A DNA stretch of 5,401 nucleotides from Acidobacteriota bacterium (GTDB lineage: Bacteria; Acidobacteriota; Blastocatellia; Pyrinomonadales; Pyrinomonadaceae). Below are positions 1-5,401 of this stretch, piece after piece. Every line of letters starts with the position of its first letter. Position 1 is the first letter of the stretch. The stretch is taken from NCBI GenBank assembly GCA_019247865.1, contig JAFBAJ010000192.1, positions 1 to 5,401 of the forward strand. The letters run 5' to 3'. Under the pieces are notes generated by a model. It saw only the letters and a list, made by a program, of their open reading frames with translations, ran no database searches and was not told the DNA's origin. The position numbers and the translations under genes were made by a program.

Positions 1-1
1 C

Positions 2-2161
2 GGCGGCCTGAACCTGAACTTCGGAACGGACGCTTCCTTCCCGCAATCGCGCCGGGTGGTGACGAACCAGTTTCAGGATACGGTGACGACGACGATCGGC
101 AACCACGCGCTCAAGTTCGGCGGAGACATCCGCTTCCAGCGCGTGAACGATTTCTTCCTGCCGTTCTTCCTGGGCGGCTTTACCTTCACGGGCGGCGCAT
201 CCGGCGGCACAGTCCCGGCCGACACCTTCTTTGACGAAGCCGGTGCTCCGCGTACCGGACTGCCCGCGACGCAGATCGAGAACTTCATTCTGGGACGCCC
301 GCGCACGATTAACTTCACGCTCGGCGATCCGACCTCGCGCAAAGAGCAGAATGACTACTTCTTCTTCGTGCAGGACGACTGGCGCATTCGCCCGACGCTG
401 ACCTTGAACCTCGGCCTGCGTTACGAGATCTCGACGCAGCCGCTGAACAAGCTGATCGACCAGCTCAACGCGCGCGAGTCCGATCCGACGACCGCGCTCT
501 TCAATCCGGCCTTCCCGCTTTCGGCTCGCACCGAAACGAAGCTGCCGATCGATAAGAACAACTTCGCGCCGCGCGTCGGTTTCGCGTGGTCGCCGAATCT
601 GAACTTCCTCGGCGACCGTTTCACCAACGGCAAGACGGTGATTCGCGGCGGTTTCGGTATCGCCTACGATCCGAGCTATTTCAACATCGTCTCGAACACG
701 ATCACGTCCGCGCCCTTCGTCGCGCGCGGCAGCTTCGTGCAGACGCCGGGCGCGGCTGGCTCCGTGAGCTATCCGTTCCTGCCGACGACGCAGGCTCAGT
801 TGAACCTGACGCCATCGACGGGCGGCGGTGACCCGCGCCTCTTCAGCCGGACGCAGGTTGCGCCGGACTTCCACAATCCCTACACGATGTCCTACAACTT
901 CGGCATTCAGCAGGAAGTGTGGAAGAACACAGTGTTCGAAGCACGCTATGTCGGCTCGCGCATCGTCGGTCAGTTCCAGACCGTCAATGCCAACCCGAAC
1001 CTGCGCTATCTGGCGATTGCCGGACAGACGCTCTTCGGCGATCCGGGTCGCTTCACGCACGGCGTTCTGCCGGGCAGCTGCGTCGGCGCGTCGGCGACCT
1101 GCGTGGCTCCGACGGCGGGCAATAACTTCGCCAGCCGGACGGCGGCGGCGGCCAACGGAAGCGGTCGCGTAGACCCGAACTTCGGCTTCGTCCTGCGTCG
1201 TCAGAACAGCGCTTCGTCGACCTACAACGGACTTCAGTTGAGGTTCGACACGCGCCTGACCAGCTCGCTCACGCTCAACGCGAACTACTCGTTGAGCAAG
1301 ACGCTGGACAACTCTTCGGAGGTCTTTGCGACGCTGGGCGGCGGTCAGACGGTGGCGGTCTCGCAGGATCCGTTCGACATCTCGAACGGCGAGCGCGGCC
1401 TCTCGGCGTTCCACCAGAAGCACATCTTCACGACCAACTTCATCTACGATCTGCCGTGGTACAAAGAGCAGCGTGGATTTATGGGTCGCGTGCTCGGCGG
1501 CTATCAGATCAACGGTCTGATCCGCCTCGGCTCGGGCCGTCCGTACACGCCCGACCAGGCCTTCGGTCGTTACGACCAGTTGGCTTCGTCGGTCAACAGC
1601 GGACTGCGTCCCTTTAACGGCAATCCGAACGCGCCGCAGGGCACGATCGCTTTCGGCTACGGTGCGGCTTGCGATGTGCTCTTCGGAGGACCGGAGTGCG
1701 ACTACAACGGCGGCGCGGCGACGCCGGGCAGCTTTATCGTCTACAACACCTTGAGTCCGGGATCAATCGGGCAGGTCGTGACGGGGGCGCAGGCCCTGCA
1801 GCAGGCGCGCCTGATCTACAACGACTTCGGTCTGTTCCCGGCCTTCGGCGAGCCGCTCGCGGCGCTGGAAGCGTTCAATCTCTTCCGCACTCCGTTCGGC
1901 GATGTCGGGCGCAACACGTTCTCGGGTCTGCCGACCTACACGGTGAACATGGCTGTGTTCAAGACCACGAAGCTCACGGAAAAAACGAGCCTTGAGTTCC
2001 GTCTCGAAGCCTTCAATCTGCTCAATCGGCGCAACTTCGGTGTGCCGGATGCGATCACAGAGGATGCCTCGAACGGTTTCACCGTCTCCAGTTTCCAGAA
2101 CCCTGGCTTCAACGCGGGCGATAGCCGCAGCCTCCGCTTCGGCTTGCGCTTCCTGTTCTAA
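2..2161 (+). CDS. TonB-dependent outer-membrane receptor, C-terminal part (5' end outside window)
   Basis: The reading frame is open from the first complete codon (position 2) to TAA at 2159-2161, giving about 719 residues, and no start is visible, so the gene is 5'-truncated by the window. A GTG at 56 is in frame but is only an internal Val. Blocks typical of the acidobacterial TonB receptor beta-barrel occur in order: FGGDIRF (~116), YFFFVQDDWR then LTLNLGLRYE (~356-427), NNFAPRVGFAW and VIRGGFGIAYD (~557-670), a SYNFGIQQEV strand and YVGSR (~890-960), NYSLSKTLD (~1280), FHQKHIFTTNFIYDLPW (~1410-1460), GYQINGLIRLGSGRPYT (~1499-1550) and LEFRLEAFNLLNRRNFG (~1991-2040). It ends in alternating hydrophobic/aromatic residues, with Phe last, the usual barrel-assembly signal. 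Family members span the outer membrane and take up substrates using TonB energy. The plug and any N-terminal carboxypeptidase-regulatory-like domain would lie upstream. Two short Cys pairs (CVGASATC ~1079; CDVLFGGPEC ~1670) may be loop disulfides. The substrate cannot be read from the sequence. Confidence 0.93.
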   Translation, partial: GGLNLNFGTDASFPQSRRVVTNQFQDTVTTTIGNHALKFGGDIRFQRVNDFFLPFFLGGFTFTGGASGGTVPADTFFDEAGAPRTGLPATQIENFILGRPRTINFTLGDPTSRKEQNDYFFFVQDDWRIRPTLTLNLGLRYEISTQPLNKLIDQLNARESDPTTALFNPAFPLSARTETKLPIDKNNFAPRVGFAWSPNLNFLGDRFTNGKTVIRGGFGIAYDPSYFNIVSNTITSAPFVARGSFVQTPGAAGSVSYPFLPTTQAQLNLTPSTGGGDPRLFSRTQVAPDFHNPYTMSYNFGIQQEVWKNTVFEARYVGSRIVGQFQTVNANPNLRYLAIAGQTLFGDPGRFTHGVLPGSCVGASATCVAPTAGNNFASRTAAAANGSGRVDPNFGFVLRRQNSASSTYNGLQLRFDTRLTSSLTLNANYSLSKTLDNSSEVFATLGGGQTVAVSQDPFDISNGERGLSAFHQKHIFTTNFIYDLPWYKEQRGFMGRVLGGYQINGLIRLGSGRPYTPDQAFGRYDQLASSVNSGLRPFNGNPNAPQGTIAFGYGAACDVLFGGPECDYNGGAATPGSFIVYNTLSPGSIGQVVTGAQALQQARLIYNDFGLFPAFGEPLAALEAFNLFRTPFGDVGRNTFSGLPTYTVNMAVFKTTKLTEKTSLEFRLEAFNLLNRRNFGVPDAITEDASNGFTVSSFQNPGFNAGDSRSLRFGLRFLF

Positions 2162-2186
2162 ATCTGGCCTCTCAGCAGGCATTAAC

Positions 2187-2226
2187 AAAGAGGAGAAAGT
2201 CTCACGGACTTTCTCCTCTTTTTTTT
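2187..2226 (+). terminator. Rho-independent terminator of the TonB receptor gene
   Basis: A 14-bp perfect stem (2187-2200 with 2208-2221, AAAGAGGAGAAAGT and its complement) closes on a 7-nt loop, or a shorter one if C2201-G2207 also pairs. An uninterrupted run of eight T follows at 2219-2226. It begins 25 nt after the receptor stop codon. Stem, loop and U-tract all fit an intrinsic terminator reading on the plus strand. On the minus strand the stem is followed only by GTTAATG, so it would terminate SDR-gene transcripts less well. Confidence 0.93.
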
Positions 2227-2233
2227 GAAGCCA

Positions 2234-2313
2234 TTCCTAAAGCATTGGAGGCTGCTCCTAAAGCTTAGGCGCACGTGCCTAAGCTTTAGGAGCAGCCTCC
2301 AATGCTTTAGGAA
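2234..2313. repeat. Perfect 37-bp inverted repeat, 6-nt loop (array units 1-4)
   Basis: Positions 2234-2270 are exactly complementary to 2277-2313, with GCACGT (2271-2276) between them. The symmetry joins array unit 1 to unit 4 and unit 2 to unit 3, including the spacers (AGGCTGCT of unit 1 against AGCAGCCT of unit 3). The DNA could extrude as a cruciform, and a transcript from either strand would fold into a long hairpin. It starts 7 bp after the T-run of the receptor terminator. No T-run follows on either strand, so it is not a classical terminator, but it could slow polymerase or protect a 3' end from exonucleases. Confidence 0.93.
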
Positions 2314-2487
2314 CACCTCCCAATAAGCTCGGCGGCGGCTCCGAGAAGCTCAGCCCGCCCGCCTAAAGCTTAGGCAGGCGTGCCTATAAGCTTGGCGAGG
2401 CGGCCTATAGCATAGGGACGTGTGCCGAGACTATTGGCGCGCGTGTCCGGACGATAGGCAGGCACGCCGGGGCTATCGGATTCGGCT
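2236..2487. repeat. Array of 12 degenerate 21-bp units with a 13-bp dyad core
   Basis: Twelve consecutive units of exactly 21 bp, with no indel, start at 2236, 2257, 2278, 2299, 2320, 2341, 2362, 2383, 2404, 2425, 2446 and 2467. Each has a 13-bp core matching CCNANNNNNTNGG and an 8-bp, mostly GC-rich spacer, often ending GTG or GCT. By my count C2, T10 and G13 are present in 12/12 units, C1 and G12 in 11/12 and A4 in 10/12. These conserved positions are mirror partners (1/13, 2/12, 4/10), so the conserved feature is a dyad. Cores at 2257, 2278, 2362 and 2404 are perfect 5-bp inverted repeats around 3 nt, for example CCTAAAGCTTAGG. A weaker 13th unit may overlap the end of the SDR gene (2488-2508). 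The array fills the space between the terminator and the stop codon of the convergent gene. Six units carry an in-frame TAG at the same codon, so it is not coding. Possible roles are protein-binding sites, a structured RNA or an eroded minisatellite; the sequence does not decide. Confidence 0.9.
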
Positions 2488-2501
2488 CAGACATTTCCGG
2501 C

Positions 2502-3500
2502 TCAGCTTCTGCTTTTCAGCCTGGAGAGCACTGCATCTTCCGCCGCGTAATCAAATTTCGACGGCTCGGTTTGCTCAGGCGGGTTGGCGCGCTCCCATTC
2601 GAGGGTGCGGCGGAGCGCAACGTCGAACGGCACACGCTCCTGATAACCCAGCTCGCTCCGAATCCTGCTCGAATCAACCTCGTACTGCTGCGTCAGGTCG
2701 AACGCATCCGCCCGGAAGCTTTCGGGCAACAGCTCGCCCGGCAAAGCTATGACCTCGCCCTGCCAGCCATGCACGCGCGCGAGCTGCCGTATCCATTCGG
2801 CTTCGTCGAAAGCCGACGGGTAGGCGACGTTGTAGATGCGCCCCGCCGCGCGCTCGTCCGTCACGGCGAGCACGATGGCATGAGCCACGTCTTCGACATA
2901 GCCGCGCGCCCAGCGCCAGCGAGCCTGCTGCTCATCGAGCAGGATGGCCGGGCGGTCGTCATCCATCCGTTTGAGATATCCGAAGAGGCGATGCTGCGCG
3001 TCGCACGGCCCGTGCGTGGCCGGGAGGCGCAGGATGGTGCAGGGCAGCTCCGTGTCGTTCATCACGGCACGCTCGACGGCGGTCTTGTTGTATGCGAGCC
3101 CGGCGGTCGAGAGCTTCTCGCGCAGGGGCGAGTCCTCCGTCAAGGGCACAGGATCGGGCGGCCCCGGCTCAGTCCGCCAGAGACGACCGAAGGCTCTGTA
3201 GACATCGCCGCTGCTGATGACGACCGCGCGGCGCGCGACTCCCTTGAAGGCTTTGACGCGCTCCGCATCCTCTTCACGGAACGGCCGCATGTCGAGCACG
3301 ACTTGGGGCGCAAGCGCGCGCAGCGACGCGACGTGATCCGCAAAGCTCTCGAAATCGCCGTGCACGTGGCGGACGCCGGGCGGCAACTCCGTCTCGGTCT
3401 CGCCGCGATGAAAGACTGTGACCTCATGCCCGCGCTCGGCCAGGCCGCGCACGACATGCGGCCCGACGAACTTCGTTCCGCCTAAGACAAGAATGCGCAT
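2502..3500 (-). CDS. NAD(P)-binding SDR-family protein (NAD-dependent epimerase/dehydratase-like)
   Basis: A 332-residue protein beginning MRILVLGGTKFVG, the Rossmann beta1-loop-alpha1 of extended/atypical short-chain dehydrogenases/reductases: a glycine-rich GGTKFVG at residues 7-13, followed by RGHEVTVFHRG (23-33), where the cofactor's adenosine end normally binds. Later family landmarks are VVISSGDVY (93-101), ILRLPATHGPCD (156-167) and WARGYVEDVAHAIVLA (197-212). Such enzymes usually act on nucleotide sugars or related small molecules in the cytoplasm; the substrate here is unknown. The usual YxxxK catalytic pair is not seen. The corresponding segment (residues 135-143) reads LAYNKTAVE, so Tyr137 is only two residues before Lys139 and the chemistry is uncertain. 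The start chosen is ATG at 3500. A TTG at 3521 is in frame but lies inside the hairpin arm and adds seven residues not expected before the Rossmann strand. Only a weak GTGAG Shine-Dalgarno is present. A second in-frame TGA follows 15 nt after the stop. The gene lies downstream of the kinase and convergent to the receptor. Confidence 0.88.
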   Translation of the reverse strand: MRILVLGGTKFVGPHVVRGLAERGHEVTVFHRGETETELPPGVRHVHGDFESFADHVASLRALAPQVVLDMRPFREEDAERVKAFKGVARRAVVISSGDVYRAFGRLWRTEPGPPDPVPLTEDSPLREKLSTAGLAYNKTAVERAVMNDTELPCTILRLPATHGPCDAQHRLFGYLKRMDDDRPAILLDEQQARWRWARGYVEDVAHAIVLAVTDERAAGRIYNVAYPSAFDEAEWIRQLARVHGWQGEVIALPGELLPESFRADAFDLTQQYEVDSSRIRSELGYQERVPFDVALRRTLEWERANPPEQTEPSKFDYAAEDAVLSRLKSRS

Positions 3501-3511
3501 ACCAAAAATAT

Positions 3512-3585
3512 TCTCACGCAAAGGCGCAAAGCCGCAAAGAAAAACAATAAAGCTTTTCTTTGCGGCTTTGCGCCTTTGCGTGAGA
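3512..3585. repeat. Perfect 32-bp inverted repeat (10-nt loop) between the kinase and SDR genes
   Basis: Positions 3512-3543 are exactly complementary to 3554-3585 around the loop ACAATAAAGC (3544-3553). Each arm contains three copies of CGCAAAG at an 8-bp period (3517, 3525, 3533, and their complements on the other arm). It begins 2 bp beyond the kinase stop codon and ends 11 bp before the SDR start codon. On the minus strand the stem is followed by ATATTTTTGG, a moderate U-tract, so it could terminate kinase transcripts. Because it is nearly symmetrical and iterated, it also resembles a dispersed palindromic repeat element. If transcription reads through, the stem lies in the SDR leader and takes in the only Shine-Dalgarno-like bases there. 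Confidence 0.92.
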
Positions 3586-3587
3586 CT

Positions 3588-5240
3588 TCAGAACGAGCCC
3601 GTCGCGGCGCGTGCGCGTTGTTGGAGCAGTGTGCGGAAGGGCGCGGCCTCAGGCATGAAGGCGTTGGCCGAGATCGTGGTGCGCGGGCGTCCAGCGCCGT
3701 GCCCGTCGGCTTCGCGCCGCAGGCTGTAGGCTTGCCGCGTGCGCGGGACGTAGAGCACCAGGCGCGAGGCCGCCGGCCTGCTCTTCGTGCCGGTGCAGAG
3801 AATTTCTTCGTAACCGTCGCCGTCCGCATCGACGCTCTCGAACGTCCAGCGCGCTCCGCGAAAGTCCGTCCGGTCGAGCGGCGTGCGTCCCGTCACGCGA
3901 AACTGCGCGCCCTGCTTCTGCATCACGAAGAGATGTGTGGTTCCGCTCTCGCGCTCATTATGGATGGCCGCAATCGCCGTCTCGCGTCCCAGTCGCACGA
4001 GGCGCACGGTATTGGTGGAGCTGCTTGAAATCCCGCTGACTACGCGCCGCGCAGCTTCGAGCGAGAGCGGCGTGTCCGGCGCGCTCGTCGTCGCGGCAGA
4101 CGCGGGCTCCATGTCGCTCGGTGCAGGAGCCGGAGCGGGCGCGTTGACCGCTGCTGCGGGCGTCGTCGAAGTCGTCCTCGCCCCGGACGCCTTATCCGGC
4201 TCAGCCGCGAACGCCGCCTGCGACATAAAGGGCTGCGATGAGTCGACCGCGCTCCGTCCCCAGACGAAGAGCAGCGTCCCCAGCACGGCGATCAGAAAGA
4301 GCGGAGTGATGGCGCGAAAGAGGAAGCCGGGCCGGTTGCTGAGGGCCGCGACGGTCGAAGCGAAAGGCAGTGTGTCCGGCACGTCCACGTCCGGGCGCGT
4401 GAGGCTGCGTTCGAGCATGCGGCGCGCGGTGGCCGCGTCCGGCGGACGGTCGTCAGGCCGCTTGGCGAGCAGCGTGTGCACGGCCATCGCGAGCGGGCGC
4501 GAAATGTCCTGCCTGAGCTTGGGCAGCGGCGGCGGCGGCATCGTCGCCTGCTTGACGAGCACGGCCGAAGGCAGCGGGTCTGTGAAAGGCGGCTGCCCGG
4601 CGAGCATCTCGAAGAGCAGCACTCCCAAACTGTAGAGGTCGCTCCGCGCGCCGACTTTCTGGCCCAGGCATTGTTCGGGCGACATGTAACGCGGCGTCCC
4701 GACGATGTAGCCGGAGCCGGTCGTGGCGTGCGTCGCAGAGGCTTCCGCCGCGGCCGAAGTGGCGAGGACTTTCGCCACGCCGAAGTCGAGCACGCAGATC
4801 CCGCGGTCGTTGAGCATGATGTTCGACGGCTTGAGGTCACGATGCACGATGCCGAGGCGGTGCGCTTCGATGAGCACGTCGCAGATGTCAGAGGCGATGT
4901 TGACCGCGCGCTCTGCCGTGAAGCGGCCCTGGCGCGCGAGGGTTTCGGAGAGCGTCTCGCCCTCGACGAACTCCATCACGATGAAGTGTCGCCCGTCGGG
5001 CAGGTTGCCCGCGTCGAAGATCATCGCCGCGTGTCGATGACGGAGCTTCGCCATCGTCCGTGCTTCGCGCATGAAGCGTTCGGCGACCTCCAAATCCGAG
5101 GCGAACTCCTGTTTGATGATCTTGACGGCGACGGGCCTTTCCAGGCCCAGGTGGGTGGCGCGGTAAACGGTGCCCATGCCTCCCTTACCAATCTCACACT
5201 CGATGCGGAAACGTCCGGCGATGATGTGGGGAACATCCAT
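3588..5240 (-). CDS. Transmembrane Hanks-type Ser/Thr protein kinase with extracytoplasmic C-terminal region
   Basis: A 550-residue protein. The cytoplasmic kinase domain (about residues 9-275) has all standard elements: glycine-rich loop GKGGMG (18-23), ATP-anchoring Lys40 in VAVK, alphaC Glu59, catalytic loop HRDLKPSN (133-140) with Asp135, metal-binding DFG (152-154), and GTPRYMSPEQ (181-190) closing the activation segment. It should therefore be an active PknB-like kinase. One hydrophobic span follows (about 306-327, LFLIAVLGTLLFVWG at its core). Then comes an Ala/Pro/Thr-rich linker (about 350-392), and a C-terminal region of ~155 residues (to 550) predicted to lie outside the cytoplasmic membrane. 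That region contains DADGDGYEE (471-479), an acidic loop of the kind that binds calcium in FG-GAP/VCBS or EF-hand-like repeats. No PASTA repeats are seen. The ATG at 5240 is chosen because AGAGGG lies 7 nt upstream and the kinase fold starts at once. The SDR gene follows on the same strand across a hairpin. The ligand and the phosphorylated targets are unknown. Confidence 0.95.
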   Translation of the reverse strand: MDVPHIIAGRFRIECEIGKGGMGTVYRATHLGLERPVAVKIIKQEFASDLEVAERFMREARTMAKLRHRHAAMIFDAGNLPDGRHFIVMEFVEGETLSETLARQGRFTAERAVNIASDICDVLIEAHRLGIVHRDLKPSNIMLNDRGICVLDFGVAKVLATSAAAEASATHATTGSGYIVGTPRYMSPEQCLGQKVGARSDLYSLGVLLFEMLAGQPPFTDPLPSAVLVKQATMPPPPLPKLRQDISRPLAMAVHTLLAKRPDDRPPDAATARRMLERSLTRPDVDVPDTLPFASTVAALSNRPGFLFRAITPLFLIAVLGTLLFVWGRSAVDSSQPFMSQAAFAAEPDKASGARTTSTTPAAAVNAPAPAPAPSDMEPASAATTSAPDTPLSLEAARRVVSGISSSSTNTVRLVRLGRETAIAAIHNERESGTTHLFVMQKQGAQFRVTGRTPLDRTDFRGARWTFESVDADGDGYEEILCTGTKSRPAASRLVLYVPRTRQAYSLRREADGHGAGRPRTTISANAFMPEAAPFRTLLQQRARAATGSF

Positions 5241-5247
5241 GATCTAA

Positions 5248-5253
5248 CCCTCT
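5248..5253 (-). promoter_or_regulatory. Ribosome binding site of the kinase gene
   Basis: On the minus strand AGAGGG is separated by the 7 nt TTAGATC from the ATG at 5240. This is a good Shine-Dalgarno match at normal spacing and supports that start. It contrasts with the weak site in front of the SDR gene. Confidence 0.8.
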
Positions 5254-5401
5254 TTAGTCGGGAATCAAGGGTCGCTCGAAGAGGTGTGTGCGCGTCGGGC
5301 CCAGGGGACGAAGGGACGCGCGAGTCCCAAGCGGCGCTCGAATAAGTTCTTTGAGTTTCGGCTATAAAACGGGAGAGGGGTGTCCCGGCCCGGTCTGCCT
5401 T
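5254..5401 (-). other. Upstream region of the kinase gene, no gene recognised
   Basis: No convincing coding frame is seen on either strand. An AT-richer patch at about 5341-5370 (minus strand TTTTATAGC and CTTATTCGA) stands out from the GC-rich surroundings and is the likeliest place for a promoter, but I see no convincing -35/-10 pair. A small dyad, GGGAC-(6 nt)-GTCCC, lies at 5313-5328 and could be an operator or simply chance in GC-rich DNA. Confidence 0.35.

Noticed and set aside
56..2161. Complete receptor gene starting at GTG 56
   Set aside because: The frame is open upstream to the window edge and encodes plausible barrel sequence. There is no plug domain, signal peptide or ribosome binding site, so this is an internal Val codon of a truncated gene.
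2234..2313. MITE or insertion-sequence remnant with terminal inverted repeats
   Set aside because: The inverted repeat is in phase with the 21-bp array and has no flanking target duplication or transposase fragment, so it is better explained as part of the array.
2236..2487. The array read as a heptapeptide-repeat protein (21 bp = 7 codons; PKALEAA-like start, similar on both strands)
   Set aside because: Codon 4 of six units is TAG, several units have unrelated residues, and a strong terminator precedes the array. The similarity of both strands follows from the palindromic core. Amber read-through would be needed and nothing supports it.
2236..2487. CRISPR array
   Set aside because: The 21-bp period with degenerate 13-bp cores and 8-bp spacers is far too short and variable, and no cas gene is present.
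2483..2505. Direct repeat CGGCTCAG (2483-2490 and 2498-2505) as an attachment site
   Set aside because: It is only 8 bp, 15 bp apart, with no integrase or tRNA nearby. It more likely reflects array decay at the gene end, giving an in-frame backup stop.
2571..3485. Long open frame on the plus strand opposite the SDR gene
   Set aside because: Its translation has no recognisable fold pattern and overlaps a gene with clear SDR motifs. It is an antisense artefact of high GC, as are the long plus-strand frames opposite the kinase.

Overview
The window is GC-rich DNA that looks like a chromosomal segment of an Acidobacteriota-type bacterium, possibly class Blastocatellia. This placement is inferred from gene types. 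The TonB-dependent receptor has the block pattern typical of the very large receptor families in that phylum, and it sits near a Hanks-type Ser/Thr kinase with one membrane span, a class abundant there. No rRNA, tRNA, transposase, integrase, CRISPR array or phage gene is visible.

Layout: (1) 2-2161, plus strand, is the C-terminal ~719 residues of a TonB-dependent outer-membrane receptor whose 5' part lies outside the window. (2) 2187-2226 is a strong intrinsic terminator for it. (3) 2236-2487 is a strict 21-bp-period array of 12 degenerate units that fills the rest of the convergent intergenic gap. Each unit has a 13-bp dyad core (CCNANNNNNTNGG) and an 8-bp GC-rich spacer. Its first four units form a perfect 37-bp inverted repeat (2234-2313). 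(4) 2502-3500, minus strand, is an NAD(P)-binding epimerase/dehydratase-like short-chain dehydrogenase/reductase (SDR) protein. (5) 3512-3585 is a perfect 32-bp inverted repeat with a 10-nt loop between the two minus-strand genes. (6) 3588-5240, minus strand, is a transmembrane Ser/Thr protein kinase with an extracytoplasmic C-terminal region. (7) 5241-5401 is the kinase leader, with a good ribosome binding site.

The kinase and the SDR gene run in the same direction 87 bp apart, so they could share a transcript. The large hairpin between them could terminate transcription or control SDR expression. The receptor is convergent to them and is probably an independent unit. No shared pathway can be read from the three genes. 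The least explained element is the 21-bp dyad array, followed by the hairpin in the SDR leader.
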